Shown one piece after another: positions 30,092 through 38,740 of a stretch of 64,000 nt of DNA (within the stretch, counting starts at the first letter, position 1; every line of letters begins with the position of its first letter). Under the pieces are notes generated by a model. It was not told the DNA's origin and did not search any database. It saw nothing but the letters and a program-made list of their open reading frames with translations. A program made the translations under genes and the position numbers. This DNA is from Yersinia rohdei ATCC 43380 (GTDB lineage: Bacteria > Pseudomonadota > Gammaproteobacteria > Enterobacterales > Enterobacteriaceae), in assembly GCF_000173775.1 (NCBI RefSeq), contig NZ_ACCD01000002.1, forward strand, positions 62,001 through 126,000, written 5' to 3'.

Positions 30092-30126
30092 ATTAGGTTC
30101 TCAGTAATTTATTGTTAAATGATTCG

Positions 30127-31362
30127 CTAGCTCAATAATTCATTAAATAACTCAATTTCAACGGTTTCACCGACCGCTACCGAACCACGTTCCCGTTCAA
30201 GGACAATAAAGCAGTTGCCCTGGCTGAAGGAGCTGAAAACATGAGAACCTTGATGGCCGGTGGTGTGAACTTCCAGTTCACCTGTGGCATTGGTAGAAAA
30301 AATCCCGCGTTGAAAATCCAAACGGCCCGGTGTTTTCTTCAATTTTGTCGCCGCTTTGGCCCGCAAACGTAATGGTGGATGCCAGGTCGAATGGCCGGAA
30401 AGTTTGGCAATAAGCGGCTGTACCAACTGATAGAATGTCAGTGCTGCAGAGACTGGGTTGCCGGGCAAACCGCAGAACCAGGCACTTGCCAATTTGCCAA
30501 AAGCAAAAGGCTTACCCGGTTTTATGGCTAATTTCCAGAAACCGACATTCCCTAACTCATCCAACATCTGTTTGGTGTAATCAGCTTCACCCACAGATAC
30601 CCCGCCACTGCTAATAACTAAGTCAGCTGCGGCGTTCGCGGTTTCAAATGCCTGACGCAATTTCTCCTGGTCATCAGGGATGACACCAAGATCAATAATT
30701 TGGCAGCCTAATTTTTGCAGCATCAAGCGCACCGCAAAGCGGTTAGTATCGTAAATCTGGCCTTCTCCTAGCGGCTGCCCGACGGGCTGTAATTCATCAC
30801 CAGTTGAGAAAATTGCGACCTTTAAGGCACGGAAAACACTAATTTCTGCAATACCTAATGATGCCAATAGTGGCAACTGCGCAGCGCCTAGTTTTACTCC
30901 TGCAGGGAAAACAGCAGCCTCTTGTTGGATATCTTCGCCGGCTAATCGGATATTCTGACCCACATGAACATGGCCACTAAATATGACACCTTGTTCATTT
31001 ACCGTCGCTTGCTCTTGCATGATAACTGCGTCTGCGCCGTCTGGAATTGGGGCGCCGGTCATTATCCGAATACAGGTATTGGCAGGCCAGGTGCCTTTAA
31101 AAGGTGCGCCGGCAAAAGCCTTACCCGCCACCGGTAAGGGAATTGTGCTGTTAAACTCATGACTGCGTACAGCATAACCGTCCATAGCTGAGTTGGCGAA
31201 AGGGGGAACTGCAATTGGAGAGGTAATTGCTCTGGCTGTGATACGCCCCGCAGCATCAGTGAGTGCAATAGTTTCTGTGGCCTGTAATGGCGTGACCTGT
31301 GACAGCATTTTAGTCAGTGCTTGTTCCAGAGAGAATAAATCTGAGGTATTACAGTGATCCAT
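30127..31362 (-). CDS. moeA: MoeA, molybdopterin molybdenumtransferase
   Basis: Inserts molybdate into adenylated molybdopterin to give the active cofactor. The 411-aa product has the E. coli MoeA length and its four domains. Visible are [16 protein letters not shown] (about residues 54-69), [17 protein letters not shown], the MoaB/Mog-like STGDELQP, the [14 protein letters not shown] active-site loop and PGKPFAFG...GLPGNPVSA. It heads the moeA-moeB operon and diverges from the DUF924 gene. Confidence 0.97.
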   Translation of the reverse strand: MDHCNTSDLFSLEQALTKMLSQVTPLQATETIALTDAAGRITARAITSPIAVPPFANSAMDGYAVRSHEFNSTIPLPVAGKAFAGAPFKGTWPANTCIRIMTGAPIPDGADAVIMQEQATVNEQGVIFSGHVHVGQNIRLAGEDIQQEAAVFPAGVKLGAAQLPLLASLGIAEISVFRALKVAIFSTGDELQPVGQPLGEGQIYDTNRFAVRLMLQKLGCQIIDLGVIPDDQEKLRQAFETANAAADLVISSGGVSVGEADYTKQMLDELGNVGFWKLAIKPGKPFAFGKLASAWFCGLPGNPVSAALTFYQLVQPLIAKLSGHSTWHPPLRLRAKAATKLKKTPGRLDFQRGIFSTNATGELEVHTTGHQGSHVFSSFSQGNCFIVLERERGSVAVGETVEIELFNELLS

Positions 31363-31563
31363 ACTGAACTCCGTGGGCTGAGAGCACTGCCGCCAGAAGC
31401 TATAACTGGTGCAGGGCTACCTATCAAGAAAGAGAACCATTATGGCAGAGATTACTAAGCGGGTGAATTGACTGGAGGCAAAGAGAACCCATACTGATAC
31501 TATCTTGCGCTGAAGTATTCTTTTTATTAGCAGTTACCTGCATCAGGCGAACGAGGAGGGGAT

Positions 31564-32103
31564 ATGGATTACCATAAAATTCTGAAGTTTTGGTTTAGTG
31601 AGATAGACTCGGCGTTGTGGTTCAAAAAGGACGAGGATTTTGATGCTCAGCTACGTCAGCAGTTTGGTTCTGTTTGGCAAGCGGCGTCGAAGGGCGAACT
31701 GGCACATTGGCGGCAGAATATTGAAGGGCGCTTGGCCGAAATTCTAATACTAGATCAATTCAGCCGGAATTTATTCCGCGATTTGCCTATGTCTTTTTCA
31801 TGTGATGGCATGGCATTAGTGCTGGCACAAGAAGCGGTAAGTCGCGGTCAGGTAGGGCAGCTATCTGAGATACAACGTGGTTTTCTCTATTTACCTTTCA
31901 TGCATTCAGAATCTGCATTGATTCATCAGCAAGCATTGGCGCTCTATACCGAGTTGGGCAATGAAATTCAGTTGGATTATGAGCTGCGGCATAAAGCAAT
32001 AATTGATCGCTTTGGCCGGTATCCGCACCGCAACGTTATTCTTGGGCGAGTATCCAGTGCAGAGGAACAGGCATTCCTATTACAGCCAGGATCTGCATTT
32101 TAG
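31564..32103 (+). CDS. DUF924 family protein
   Basis: The 179-aa, mostly helical product belongs to the DUF924 family, whose fold is TPR-like. Family signatures are visible: ILKFWFSE and ALWFKKDEDFD at the N-terminus, ILILDQFSRNLFRD (about residues 60-73), FLYLPFMHSES and the C-terminal IIDRFGRYPHRNVILGR. Function is unknown. AGGAGGGG stands just before the ATG, a strong ribosome-binding site. It borders the dar operon, which points towards it from the other side. Confidence 0.85.
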   Translation: MDYHKILKFWFSEIDSALWFKKDEDFDAQLRQQFGSVWQAASKGELAHWRQNIEGRLAEILILDQFSRNLFRDLPMSFSCDGMALVLAQEAVSRGQVGQLSEIQRGFLYLPFMHSESALIHQQALALYTELGNEIQLDYELRHKAIIDRFGRYPHRNVILGRVSSAEEQAFLLQPGSAF

Positions 32104-32466
32104 GTCGTTAAGACAAAATAAAAGTATAAATACTAACTGGTATGTCGCTATTTATTAATGAGCGGCATACTGATGATTATTTGTCCATCCCTGTGATTTA
32201 TTCCACGCGGTTTATAGAATAAAACCTCAGATAAAAAGATGCGCAGTAAAATAATCCTGGTGGTTCTACAGAGCCCTGAAAGAATTGCCGAGCTTATATT
32301 ATAGTATTGAACTTTGCTACAAACAGTGTCGCTATTGTCAGTGCTAAAAAGCTTTTCTAGCTTTAATTTACTGTTGTCTCGGCTGTCTATGCTCCATTTT
32401 GTCAGCTTCTAACCCTCTACTAGTGAGTTGCCATGCGGCGGAATGTCATCATCAGAAGTCAGGATG
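32104..32466. other. Intergenic stretch between DUF924 gene and darE
   Basis: 363 bp between convergent genes. A 10-bp stem with one G-U (32140-32149 with 32161-32170, 11-base loop) starts 36 bp after the DUF924 stop and may terminate it weakly; no T-run follows. A near-perfect AAAAGCTTTT palindrome lies at about 32345-32365. No gene is seen. This is the left boundary of the AT-rich dar segment. Confidence 0.45.
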
Positions 32467-33774
32467 CTAGGTGTTAGATATATGATGTTGGATGGTCGCG
32501 AGTAATTTCCCTGTCCCACAACATATATCATTATACCCTTCAGTATGCCTGCGATTAATGACTCTGTCATGGGGGCAACCACCATGACAAATAGAAAACC
32601 ATCGGCAATTATGCATTTTTTTAGTTGCCGCTTTTTCCTCATTAATAGCTTGTTGATTATGTGATGACCGTGCGAGAAGATCAGCTAAATCAGTATGCAA
32701 TAATGAGCCATAAATGCTGTCTTTATCACCAACATATTTATCGCAAGGGGATATATCGCCATTGGGTTCTAGGGTGATGATTTCTTGTGAACAATTTCCC
32801 GACCAATAACAGGCTGCTGGTTTATTTGCCGGGTTTTTTAGAACCTTAATAAAATCGTCAAAAACAGCAATATGTATTTTTTCTTGATAACCCTTGACCC
32901 AAATAGTAAACAATACTGAGAGGAAATTAATGAATTCGGCATAACTGATAAAGCTATTACCAATATACTCCCCTTTAAGCAAGCGATTATCTGGAACTAT
33001 ATTAAGAAATTCAATGCTAGATAAATCAATTGAAATAAAATAGTCGAGCATTTCTTTCATATCAGTTTGATACACCTCTCTGTCAACAACAATGAGGGCA
33101 CCATACAAAATGTTGTGTTGGCGAAGCTTTTTTATTCCTCTTGCAACACGATCAGAGGTTCCTTTGCCACGGTAATCTACTCTCCGTTTATCATTCACAC
33201 TAGGGACTCCATCAAGACTAATCCCAACATTAAGGCCAATACCTTGAATGAACGTTAACCACTCATCTGAAATATTAACTAAGTTTGATTGCATGGTATT
33301 AGTTATAAATTGCGCTGGTCGTTTAAATTGTTGCTGTAACCAAATAAGCTTTTTAAAAAAGGCGGGTTTTAAAAGTGTTATTTCTCCTCCATGCCATACA
33401 AACTCAAATCTGTTTACGTTAGGTATTGCAAGGATTTTTCGTACAGTATGAACTAATGTATGAAATGAAACTGTCTGATTGGGGCCTTCAGCCCATGAAT
33501 GACAATAAGTGCAACGGAGGTTACATAAACGGGTCGCCTTCAATACAATAACCAATTTATCTGCTTTAATCGCTTGAGCTGAAATAGTTTTCTTTATTTC
33601 TTCATTGTATATATCCAATTCATCATTATCTAATAATTGTTCTGCTGGGATTTTTCCAATAAGATAAGCGGATAGGGTTTTATATTCGCAGCTATCTAGC
33701 TTTTCTAAGCTTTGGATGTTCACGTCATTGATACTAATACAGTCAATATTTCTTACCGGTATTATATCTCTCAT
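32467..33774 (-). CDS. darE: Radical SAM/SPASM peptide cyclase, DarE-like
   Basis: Predicted enzyme that installs the two crosslinks of darobactin on the precursor DarA. The 435-aa product has the radical SAM CNLRCTYC motif (C84, C88, C91), GGE (129-131), and a C-terminal SPASM domain with the pattern C328-x10-G-x4-C344, then C390-x5-C396-x3-C400 and C418/C419 for two auxiliary 4Fe-4S clusters. In the known pathway the enzyme forms a Trp1-Trp3 ether bridge and a Trp3-Lys5 carbon-carbon bridge. It starts 15 bp after darD with AAGGAG 8 bases before the ATG, and is last in the operon. Assignment rests on motifs, gene order and the core of darA. Confidence 0.92.
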   Translation of the reverse strand: MRDIIPVRNIDCISINDVNIQSLEKLDSCEYKTLSAYLIGKIPAEQLLDNDELDIYNEEIKKTISAQAIKADKLVIVLKATRLCNLRCTYCHSWAEGPNQTVSFHTLVHTVRKILAIPNVNRFEFVWHGGEITLLKPAFFKKLIWLQQQFKRPAQFITNTMQSNLVNISDEWLTFIQGIGLNVGISLDGVPSVNDKRRVDYRGKGTSDRVARGIKKLRQHNILYGALIVVDREVYQTDMKEMLDYFISIDLSSIEFLNIVPDNRLLKGEYIGNSFISYAEFINFLSVLFTIWVKGYQEKIHIAVFDDFIKVLKNPANKPAACYWSGNCSQEIITLEPNGDISPCDKYVGDKDSIYGSLLHTDLADLLARSSHNQQAINEEKAATKKMHNCRWFSICHGGCPHDRVINRRHTEGYNDICCGTGKLLATIQHHISNT

Positions 33775-33789
33775 AATACACTCCTTAAT

Positions 33790-34449
33790 TTAAGTGAAGT
33801 TACCATCCTTCATGTTTATTACTCTATTTCCGTAAGTCGATGCTTCATCTGAATGGGTTACCATAATAATCGTTGTGCCTTTTTCATTTATAACTTTTAA
33901 TTGCTGAAGTACCGCATGAGCATTTTTACTGTCTAAATTTCCAGTAGGCTCATCAGCTAAGAGTAATGCAGGTTTTGCAACCATAGCTCGAGCTATAGCT
34001 ACTCGTTGTTGTTGACCACCCGAAAGTTGTATCGGTTTGTGCTCTTTTCGGTTATTGATATCGAAGAGAGCCAAAACTTGATTCACTCGTTCAATTCGTT
34101 CTTTTTTACCAACGCCACGATATTTAAGCGGCAATGCAATGTTATCAAAGACAGATAAATGTGGAATTAGGTTAAATGATTGAAATATATACCCTATCAG
34201 TGCTCTCCTAAGAGATATTTTTTGTGAATAACTCAAACTAGTAATATCGTTTCCGTCGAGAGTCAAAGAACCACGGTCCAGTTTATCAAACATACCAATA
34301 ATATTAAGTAGTGTTGATTTACCCGAGCCTGATGGCCCCATAATTGAAACAAAGTCACCTTTTTGTACAGAAAAACTGAGATTATTCAAAACCAGCGTTT
34401 TTACTGTTTTGGTGGCATAGCATTTTTCTGCATTTTGTATATTTAGCAT
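33790..34449 (-). CDS. darD: DarD-like ABC exporter ATPase (MacB/LolD type)
   Basis: ATPase that should drive the DarB permease in exporting darobactin. The 219-aa product has Walker [10 protein letters not shown] (about residue 37), signature [10 protein letters not shown], Walker B LLLADEPTGNLDS and the switch HSD, the set typical of the LolD/MacB/FtsE group. ATG 34449 is one base after the darC stop, so translation is probably coupled; the frame is open 14 codons further into darC but the domain starts at MLNIQNAEKCY. Confidence 0.93.
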   Translation of the reverse strand: MLNIQNAEKCYATKTVKTLVLNNLSFSVQKGDFVSIMGPSGSGKSTLLNIIGMFDKLDRGSLTLDGNDITSLSYSQKISLRRALIGYIFQSFNLIPHLSVFDNIALPLKYRGVGKKERIERVNQVLALFDINNRKEHKPIQLSGGQQQRVAIARAMVAKPALLLADEPTGNLDSKNAHAVLQQLKVINEKGTTIIMVTHSDEASTYGNRVINMKDGNFT

Positions 34450-34450
34450 G

Positions 34451-35713
34451 TTATTTGAACTCAATGATATCATATTCATTATTATTGGCATCCGGAGGCA
34501 TCACAATTTTCTGTCCAGCCTTTAATCCTAAGATGATTTCTGTTTTCGTGTTACTTCTACGTTTTACTTCAACTTTCGTCTTTATGGCTTGATCACTTTC
34601 TGTTTGATAAACATAGATAAAATTATTCCTATTATTATCTGAAACAATACTATCTGAAGGCACGAGTAATATATCTTCATTGTCTTCTTGTAATAATATC
34701 CTAATCTCAATCGACTGGCCTCTTTTTAGATGAGAAATACTTTCCTTGCCAGGAATTAGTTTTGCTTTAAATTTTCCGTTCTCAATAATAGTGGATACTG
34801 ACTCAATAAGTAGTGGAATGTCTTGACCATTTATTTGTGACATTATATTGCTTTGTGGTTTTATTTTATCGAGATAATATTCACTTAAATAAACATTGAA
34901 ATAATATGATTGCAAGTTATCTATTATTGCAATTTTTTCACCAGGTTTTATTTGTTGGCCCAACTCAATATCCAAAACAGATAACGTTCCAGTAATAGGT
35001 GCAGTTATCACTAACTGATCCAGACCATCCTCGATCATTTTCATCATATTCTCAAGTAATGATATGGATTTATCTATATTTATAAATTGTGATGGCAATG
35101 ATTTTTTATTTTTATTATTATGATCTTGCAATATATCCATTTTTATTTTCCAGTTTTTAAGCATACCAATTTGATACTCTAATTCTGATTTTGCAATCAT
35201 CGATTTTTTATCAAGCTGCTGATGTCGTGCTAAGTCTTTAGAAAATTTCGCTATCTGATGTTCAGCTTCCTGTAAATTAATTTTTGTATCACGATTATCT
35301 TGATCCAATTGCATTTTAATATTACGAAGATTATTTGTTTTCTCAGCAATATTAGCTATTCGGGATGTTGCCTCCAACATAAAGTCATAATTTGATAGGT
35401 TAGCAATAACATCGCCTTTGACTACAGTATCAAATGCTTTTTTGGTAATACCAATAACTTTTCCTCCACGCTCGCTTGATATAATGACACTTTTCTGAGG
35501 TACAGCTATTGCTCGGGTGATCAATAATTCCTGATAAGCTTCTGGATGTATAGTGTGAAAAATAGCCTCATCTCGTGAAATAACTAAAGTATGTTGTGTT
35601 GTGGATAAGTAATAAATTGAGTAAAGACCGGCAATAATAAAAAGCAACACACAAAAAATGATTAGTTTGGCACTTTTATTTATAGATTTTTTTTCTTCAA
35701 TTCTTATATCCAT
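34451..35713 (-). CDS. darC: DarC-like HlyD-family periplasmic adaptor
   Basis: Membrane-fusion protein expected to link the DarB/DarD pump to an outer-membrane channel such as TolC. The 420-aa product has one N-terminal membrane anchor (about residues 17-37), a biotinyl-lipoyl-like half-motif, a long charged coiled-coil hairpin (about 95-220), the returning lipoyl half (APITGTLSVLDIELGQQIKPGE) and beta-barrel domains. ATG 35713 lies 4 bp past the darB stop; an alternative ATG at 35737 overlaps darB. AGGAAAA is about 15 bases before 35713, so neither start is certain. Confidence 0.9.
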   Translation of the reverse strand: MDIRIEEKKSINKSAKLIIFCVLLFIIAGLYSIYYLSTTQHTLVISRDEAIFHTIHPEAYQELLITRAIAVPQKSVIISSERGGKVIGITKKAFDTVVKGDVIANLSNYDFMLEATSRIANIAEKTNNLRNIKMQLDQDNRDTKINLQEAEHQIAKFSKDLARHQQLDKKSMIAKSELEYQIGMLKNWKIKMDILQDHNNKNKKSLPSQFINIDKSISLLENMMKMIEDGLDQLVITAPITGTLSVLDIELGQQIKPGEKIAIIDNLQSYYFNVYLSEYYLDKIKPQSNIMSQINGQDIPLLIESVSTIIENGKFKAKLIPGKESISHLKRGQSIEIRILLQEDNEDILLVPSDSIVSDNNRNNFIYVYQTESDQAIKTKVEVKRRSNTKTEIILGLKAGQKIVMPPDANNNEYDIIEFK

Positions 35714-35717
35714 AATT

Positions 35718-38090
35718 TTATTTGTTTTTCCTGACATTAAACATATTGCTATTTAAAATAAGTGTGGTGCTCATAATGAAAACTATACTTAAAATGAAGC
35801 TAAGGAGAGCGCAAGTGGCATAGAGATAAGATGTCCCACTAACCAAACTAAACTGATCCAGCCAGTGATGTAATAACCAAAAACTTATAGGGAGAGATAT
35901 TATTGCTGCTATAAATATAGGTGTTAAGTTTTGTTGTATAAAGAAAATAGTGTTTGTATAAATAGAGCCGCCAATGGATTCCATTATTTTTAATGTTTTA
36001 TCGAGTCGTTTTGTTTCTGAACTCCCAACTATTATGGTGCTTATCATTATTAATATTATTGAAATTAAAGTGACCAAGTTGATAGTTTTTTTTATTAAAT
36101 TATTATTATTGAAGTGTTCTTTATGTAAATTATCAACTAACTTTATTGTTTCAGAGTTTATATTATAATATTTTAATGTTTTCTCAACATCTTCCAGATC
36201 CCGAATGTCATTTAGTTTCACTGCCGCAAAGCGCTGACTATCATCTTGAATAAAAATAAGTAATGGGGATGGGGTGGTTTCGCGATCTGCAAGATAAAAA
36301 TCATCAACTATTTGTAGAACCCTTACTGCTTGCTGTGAACCATTGTTGTTAATATAGAATAAATTGTTCAGAACTTGATCGTTGGAATGCAGTCCCATTA
36401 GAGTTGCAAAAGACTTAGTAGCAATCGCATGGTGAATATTGGTGTTGTCACTAGGTAATACCAAGTTTTCGCTGCCAGCAATTGTTGTTATTCCCCAGAC
36501 TTTAAAAAAGTGCTTATTTACATTAAGTGTATTTACCGTCACTAACTTGTCTTTTTCTTGTTGGTTATGATGAAATACTGACATGTTACTTCTCGACATG
36601 TCAAAAGGCTGCCAACTGCTCATCGCGATATTCCCTGCGCCAACTATTCCCTTTAATTTATCTTGTAATGCATTGATTGATGTTTGAGACTTCAATTCAT
36701 CATTTAGTACAAATGTCACAAGGTTTTCTTTTTCATAACCAAAGTCATAGTTTTGCATAAAACGCATTTGGGTCATTACTCCTGCCCATAAGTAAATAAT
36801 GATTCCGGCAACAATTATTTGTAAGCAAAATAGGGTGCCATGTATTTTTTGAGTGTGGGACTGTTGAGCATAAAGACTGTTGTAGGAAGTGCTGTTAGAG
36901 GGTGAAAGCGTAAGTAAAAATAAAAGATGAGCAAGTAAAATTGCAACGTAAGTCGCTGTTAATGTAATAGAGAATGCGGTTAAGAAGTTATCATCACCTT
37001 GAATAAGGATGAGTTCTCTAACATCTTCTGAAAATTGTATTAATGATAGTAAAATAAATAGCACGAATAAAAGCATGAAAATAGTTTGTAATGTTGCGAT
37101 AAAAAATGATTCTACAACCAATTGATAATAAGAAGCACCAACGGCCTTCTTTATATAAAAGCTATTTTTTTTGTTTGAATTTATTACGTTGTTGATATTA
37201 AAGAAGTTCATAGTTGTAGTTAAAAAAACAAACAGGCCAGCAGCATATAAAATATTTAAATATGCTGATGAAATAACAGTGCTCATTTCATCAGGCAATG
37301 CATTATCATAATGTATATCAGTAATATTCCTTGTTGATAATTTGATAAATTCTTCAGGGCTGAAGGGCGCTCCTGGGAGCTGAGGCGCATACTGGCTAAT
37401 ATGAGAATTCAATTGTTCGGAACTGAGTGTTATACCGGGTTCCATCGTGATAAATACATAGGCGTGTGTATCATACCAATCATGTCTTTTATCATGATAG
37501 CCTGCTATGACTTCAGGCGCTAATGCGATAATTGCATTGGTTTTAAAACGACTTGATTTATTGAAATCAACTACTTCCTTAATGATAAATTGTCCTTTAT
37601 CTCCTAATGTGATTATTTTTCCTTGTGGTGTATCCAGCTGAAGGTATTGGCGATTAAACTCAGGAGTAATAATGATTTCATTTTGTGCGAGATGCGTCAC
37701 TTTTTGCTGGAAAAGATTTAAGGAATTTAAAAAATCTGCGCTAACGGCAAAAATATCTACATTTGAATAGGTTTTATCGTTGCTCTGTAATCGAGTGACA
37801 ATACGGAAGATAGAATCAACACGCTTAATATTTTCATCATTCTCTAATACAGAAATAAGCGGCAAAGGAACTTGAGCTGACTTGACTTGATCACCATTGG
37901 GCAAGTTAAACAGAGTTTCTATTCGATAAATATCTTGATGGTTTTCATGCTGAGTTTCAATACGATAATCAGTTAAATAAAGGAGTAACACCAGGAATGA
38001 TGAGATTAATCCAATGGCTGTTACTATTATTGCTAACAAGCTTGATATTGGACTAAGTTTTAAATCATTGAAAAATTCACCTGTCAGCAT
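35718..38090 (-). CDS. darB: DarB-like MacB/FtsX-type ABC permease
   Basis: Exporter permease of about 790 aa. Two tandem FtsX/MacB_PCD units are visible: N-terminal helix (about 15-38), large periplasmic domain, three helices between about 275 and 400, a fifth helix (about 415-435), a second periplasmic domain, and three C-terminal helices (about 675-785). No ATPase domain is fused; DarD supplies it. ATG 38090 is chosen over a GTG at 38105 on weak ribosome-binding evidence (GTGAG). Proteins of this kind move substrates from the periplasm outward, so precursor processing may occur before or at this step. Base composition is very AT-rich. Confidence 0.9.
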   Translation of the reverse strand: MLTGEFFNDLKLSPISSLLAIIVTAIGLISSFLVLLLYLTDYRIETQHENHQDIYRIETLFNLPNGDQVKSAQVPLPLISVLENDENIKRVDSIFRIVTRLQSNDKTYSNVDIFAVSADFLNSLNLFQQKVTHLAQNEIIITPEFNRQYLQLDTPQGKIITLGDKGQFIIKEVVDFNKSSRFKTNAIIALAPEVIAGYHDKRHDWYDTHAYVFITMEPGITLSSEQLNSHISQYAPQLPGAPFSPEEFIKLSTRNITDIHYDNALPDEMSTVISSAYLNILYAAGLFVFLTTTMNFFNINNVINSNKKNSFYIKKAVGASYYQLVVESFFIATLQTIFMLLFVLFILLSLIQFSEDVRELILIQGDDNFLTAFSITLTATYVAILLAHLLFLLTLSPSNSTSYNSLYAQQSHTQKIHGTLFCLQIIVAGIIIYLWAGVMTQMRFMQNYDFGYEKENLVTFVLNDELKSQTSINALQDKLKGIVGAGNIAMSSWQPFDMSRSNMSVFHHNQQEKDKLVTVNTLNVNKHFFKVWGITTIAGSENLVLPSDNTNIHHAIATKSFATLMGLHSNDQVLNNLFYINNNGSQQAVRVLQIVDDFYLADRETTPSPLLIFIQDDSQRFAAVKLNDIRDLEDVEKTLKYYNINSETIKLVDNLHKEHFNNNNLIKKTINLVTLISIILIMISTIIVGSSETKRLDKTLKIMESIGGSIYTNTIFFIQQNLTPIFIAAIISLPISFWLLHHWLDQFSLVSGTSYLYATCALLSFILSIVFIMSTTLILNSNMFNVRKNK

Positions 38091-38224
38091 ATAAGAATGT
38101 CTCACTTATTAATAGAATCTATTTGTATTATTATTTGTTGGCTACTGTTTCGTTACTCTATCAATATTGAAATTAATTACATTATTTCATGCTGCTATAT
38201 TGAGTTTTCACAGGGTGACTATTG

Positions 38225-38256
38225 GGATTAAGATACTAACTTAAGTACCTTAATCC
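38225..38256 (-). promoter_or_regulatory. Hairpin between darA and darB
   Basis: On the minus strand GGATTAAGGTAC pairs with GTATCTTAATCC over 12 bp (one G-U) around an 8-base loop, starting 32 bp after the darA stop. No T-run follows, so it is more likely an mRNA-stabilising or attenuating element that favours the precursor over the export and maturation genes than a full terminator. Confidence 0.6.
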
Positions 38257-38287
38257 ATTACTATCAAAAAATTATTAATGAGTTGTA

Positions 38288-38500
38288 TTATTGTTGTGTG
38301 AAGCTTTTTGACCAGTTCCATGCGGTTATTTTATTGTTAACTTCACTGTTCTTTAAGTTTTCTATTTCATTATTATTTATAGTAAGAGCATTGTTTTTAA
38401 ATGATTCATCTAATGATCCTAACTTAGTTAACAAGGCCATTATATTAGAAGGGATTATTTCCCCATCAGGGTTGCGTGATGTATATATATAATTATCCAT
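38288..38500 (-). CDS. darA: Darobactin A precursor peptide, DarA-like
   Basis: The 70-aa propeptide is Asn-rich and ends KITAWNWSKSFTQQ. Residues 61-67, WNWSKSF (codons 38320-38300), are identical to the darobactin A core; the preceding ITA is also found in Photorhabdus DarA as I recall it. In the known product Trp1 is ether-linked to Trp3, Trp3 is carbon-linked to Lys5, and the bicyclic heptapeptide binds the lateral gate of BamA. The leader (1-60) is longer than in Photorhabdus and has no double-glycine site; a tripeptide (TQQ) must be trimmed from the C-terminus. AAAGGAA lies 10 bases before the ATG. First gene of darABCDE. Confidence 0.95.
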   Translation of the reverse strand: MDNYIYTSRNPDGEIIPSNIMALLTKLGSLDESFKNNALTINNNEIENLKNSEVNNKITAWNWSKSFTQQ

Positions 38501-38553
38501 TTTAATTATTCCTTTTAGAGGTTATTAATTGTTGCTCAGTGTTGAGCCACTTA

Positions 38554-38582
38554 TTTGTAATTCTTTTTTAAAAAAATATCAA
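38554..38582 (-). promoter_or_regulatory. Candidate sigma-70 promoter of the dar operon
   Basis: On the minus strand TTGATA (38582-38577) and TACAAA (38559-38554) are 17 bp apart, which predicts a start near 38547 and a leader of about 47 bases before darA. A small inverted repeat (GCTCA/TGAGC, 38534-38547) overlaps the predicted start. The whole spacer is AT-rich, so chance matches are possible. Confidence 0.4.
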
Positions 38583-38686
38583 TGTTTTTTACAGAGGGAA
38601 TTTTTAAGATACTTATTTTCTCTTATTATTTTATAGATTAAAGATAAATGAAATTGTAACTTAAATAATTATATATTCTCTTTCAA

Positions 38687-38710
38687 ATAAAAAGCCCCTG
38701 ACGGGGCTGA
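38687..38710 (-). terminator. Rho-independent terminator of fghA
   Basis: On the minus strand AGCCCC and GGGGCT pair around four bases and are followed by TTTTTATTT, 33 bp after the fghA stop. It insulates the dar promoter region from fghA-frmA transcription. Confidence 0.92.
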
Positions 38711-38740
38711 TATTATGGCTTATTCAACTCGATTTCGTCT

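Noticed and set aside
32409-32642. A 77-aa frame overlapping the 3' end of darE, as a possible extra small gene or immunity protein.
   Set aside because: It lies in another frame of the same strand, starts inside the SPASM coding region, has no convincing ribosome-binding site and reads like a frame shadow.
32467-33774. Assigning the radical SAM gene to a generic Xye/triceptide system.
   Set aside because: The related Xye-type three-residue cyclophane systems have similar enzymes, but the exact WNWSKSF core and the A-B-C-D-E gene order point specifically to darobactin.
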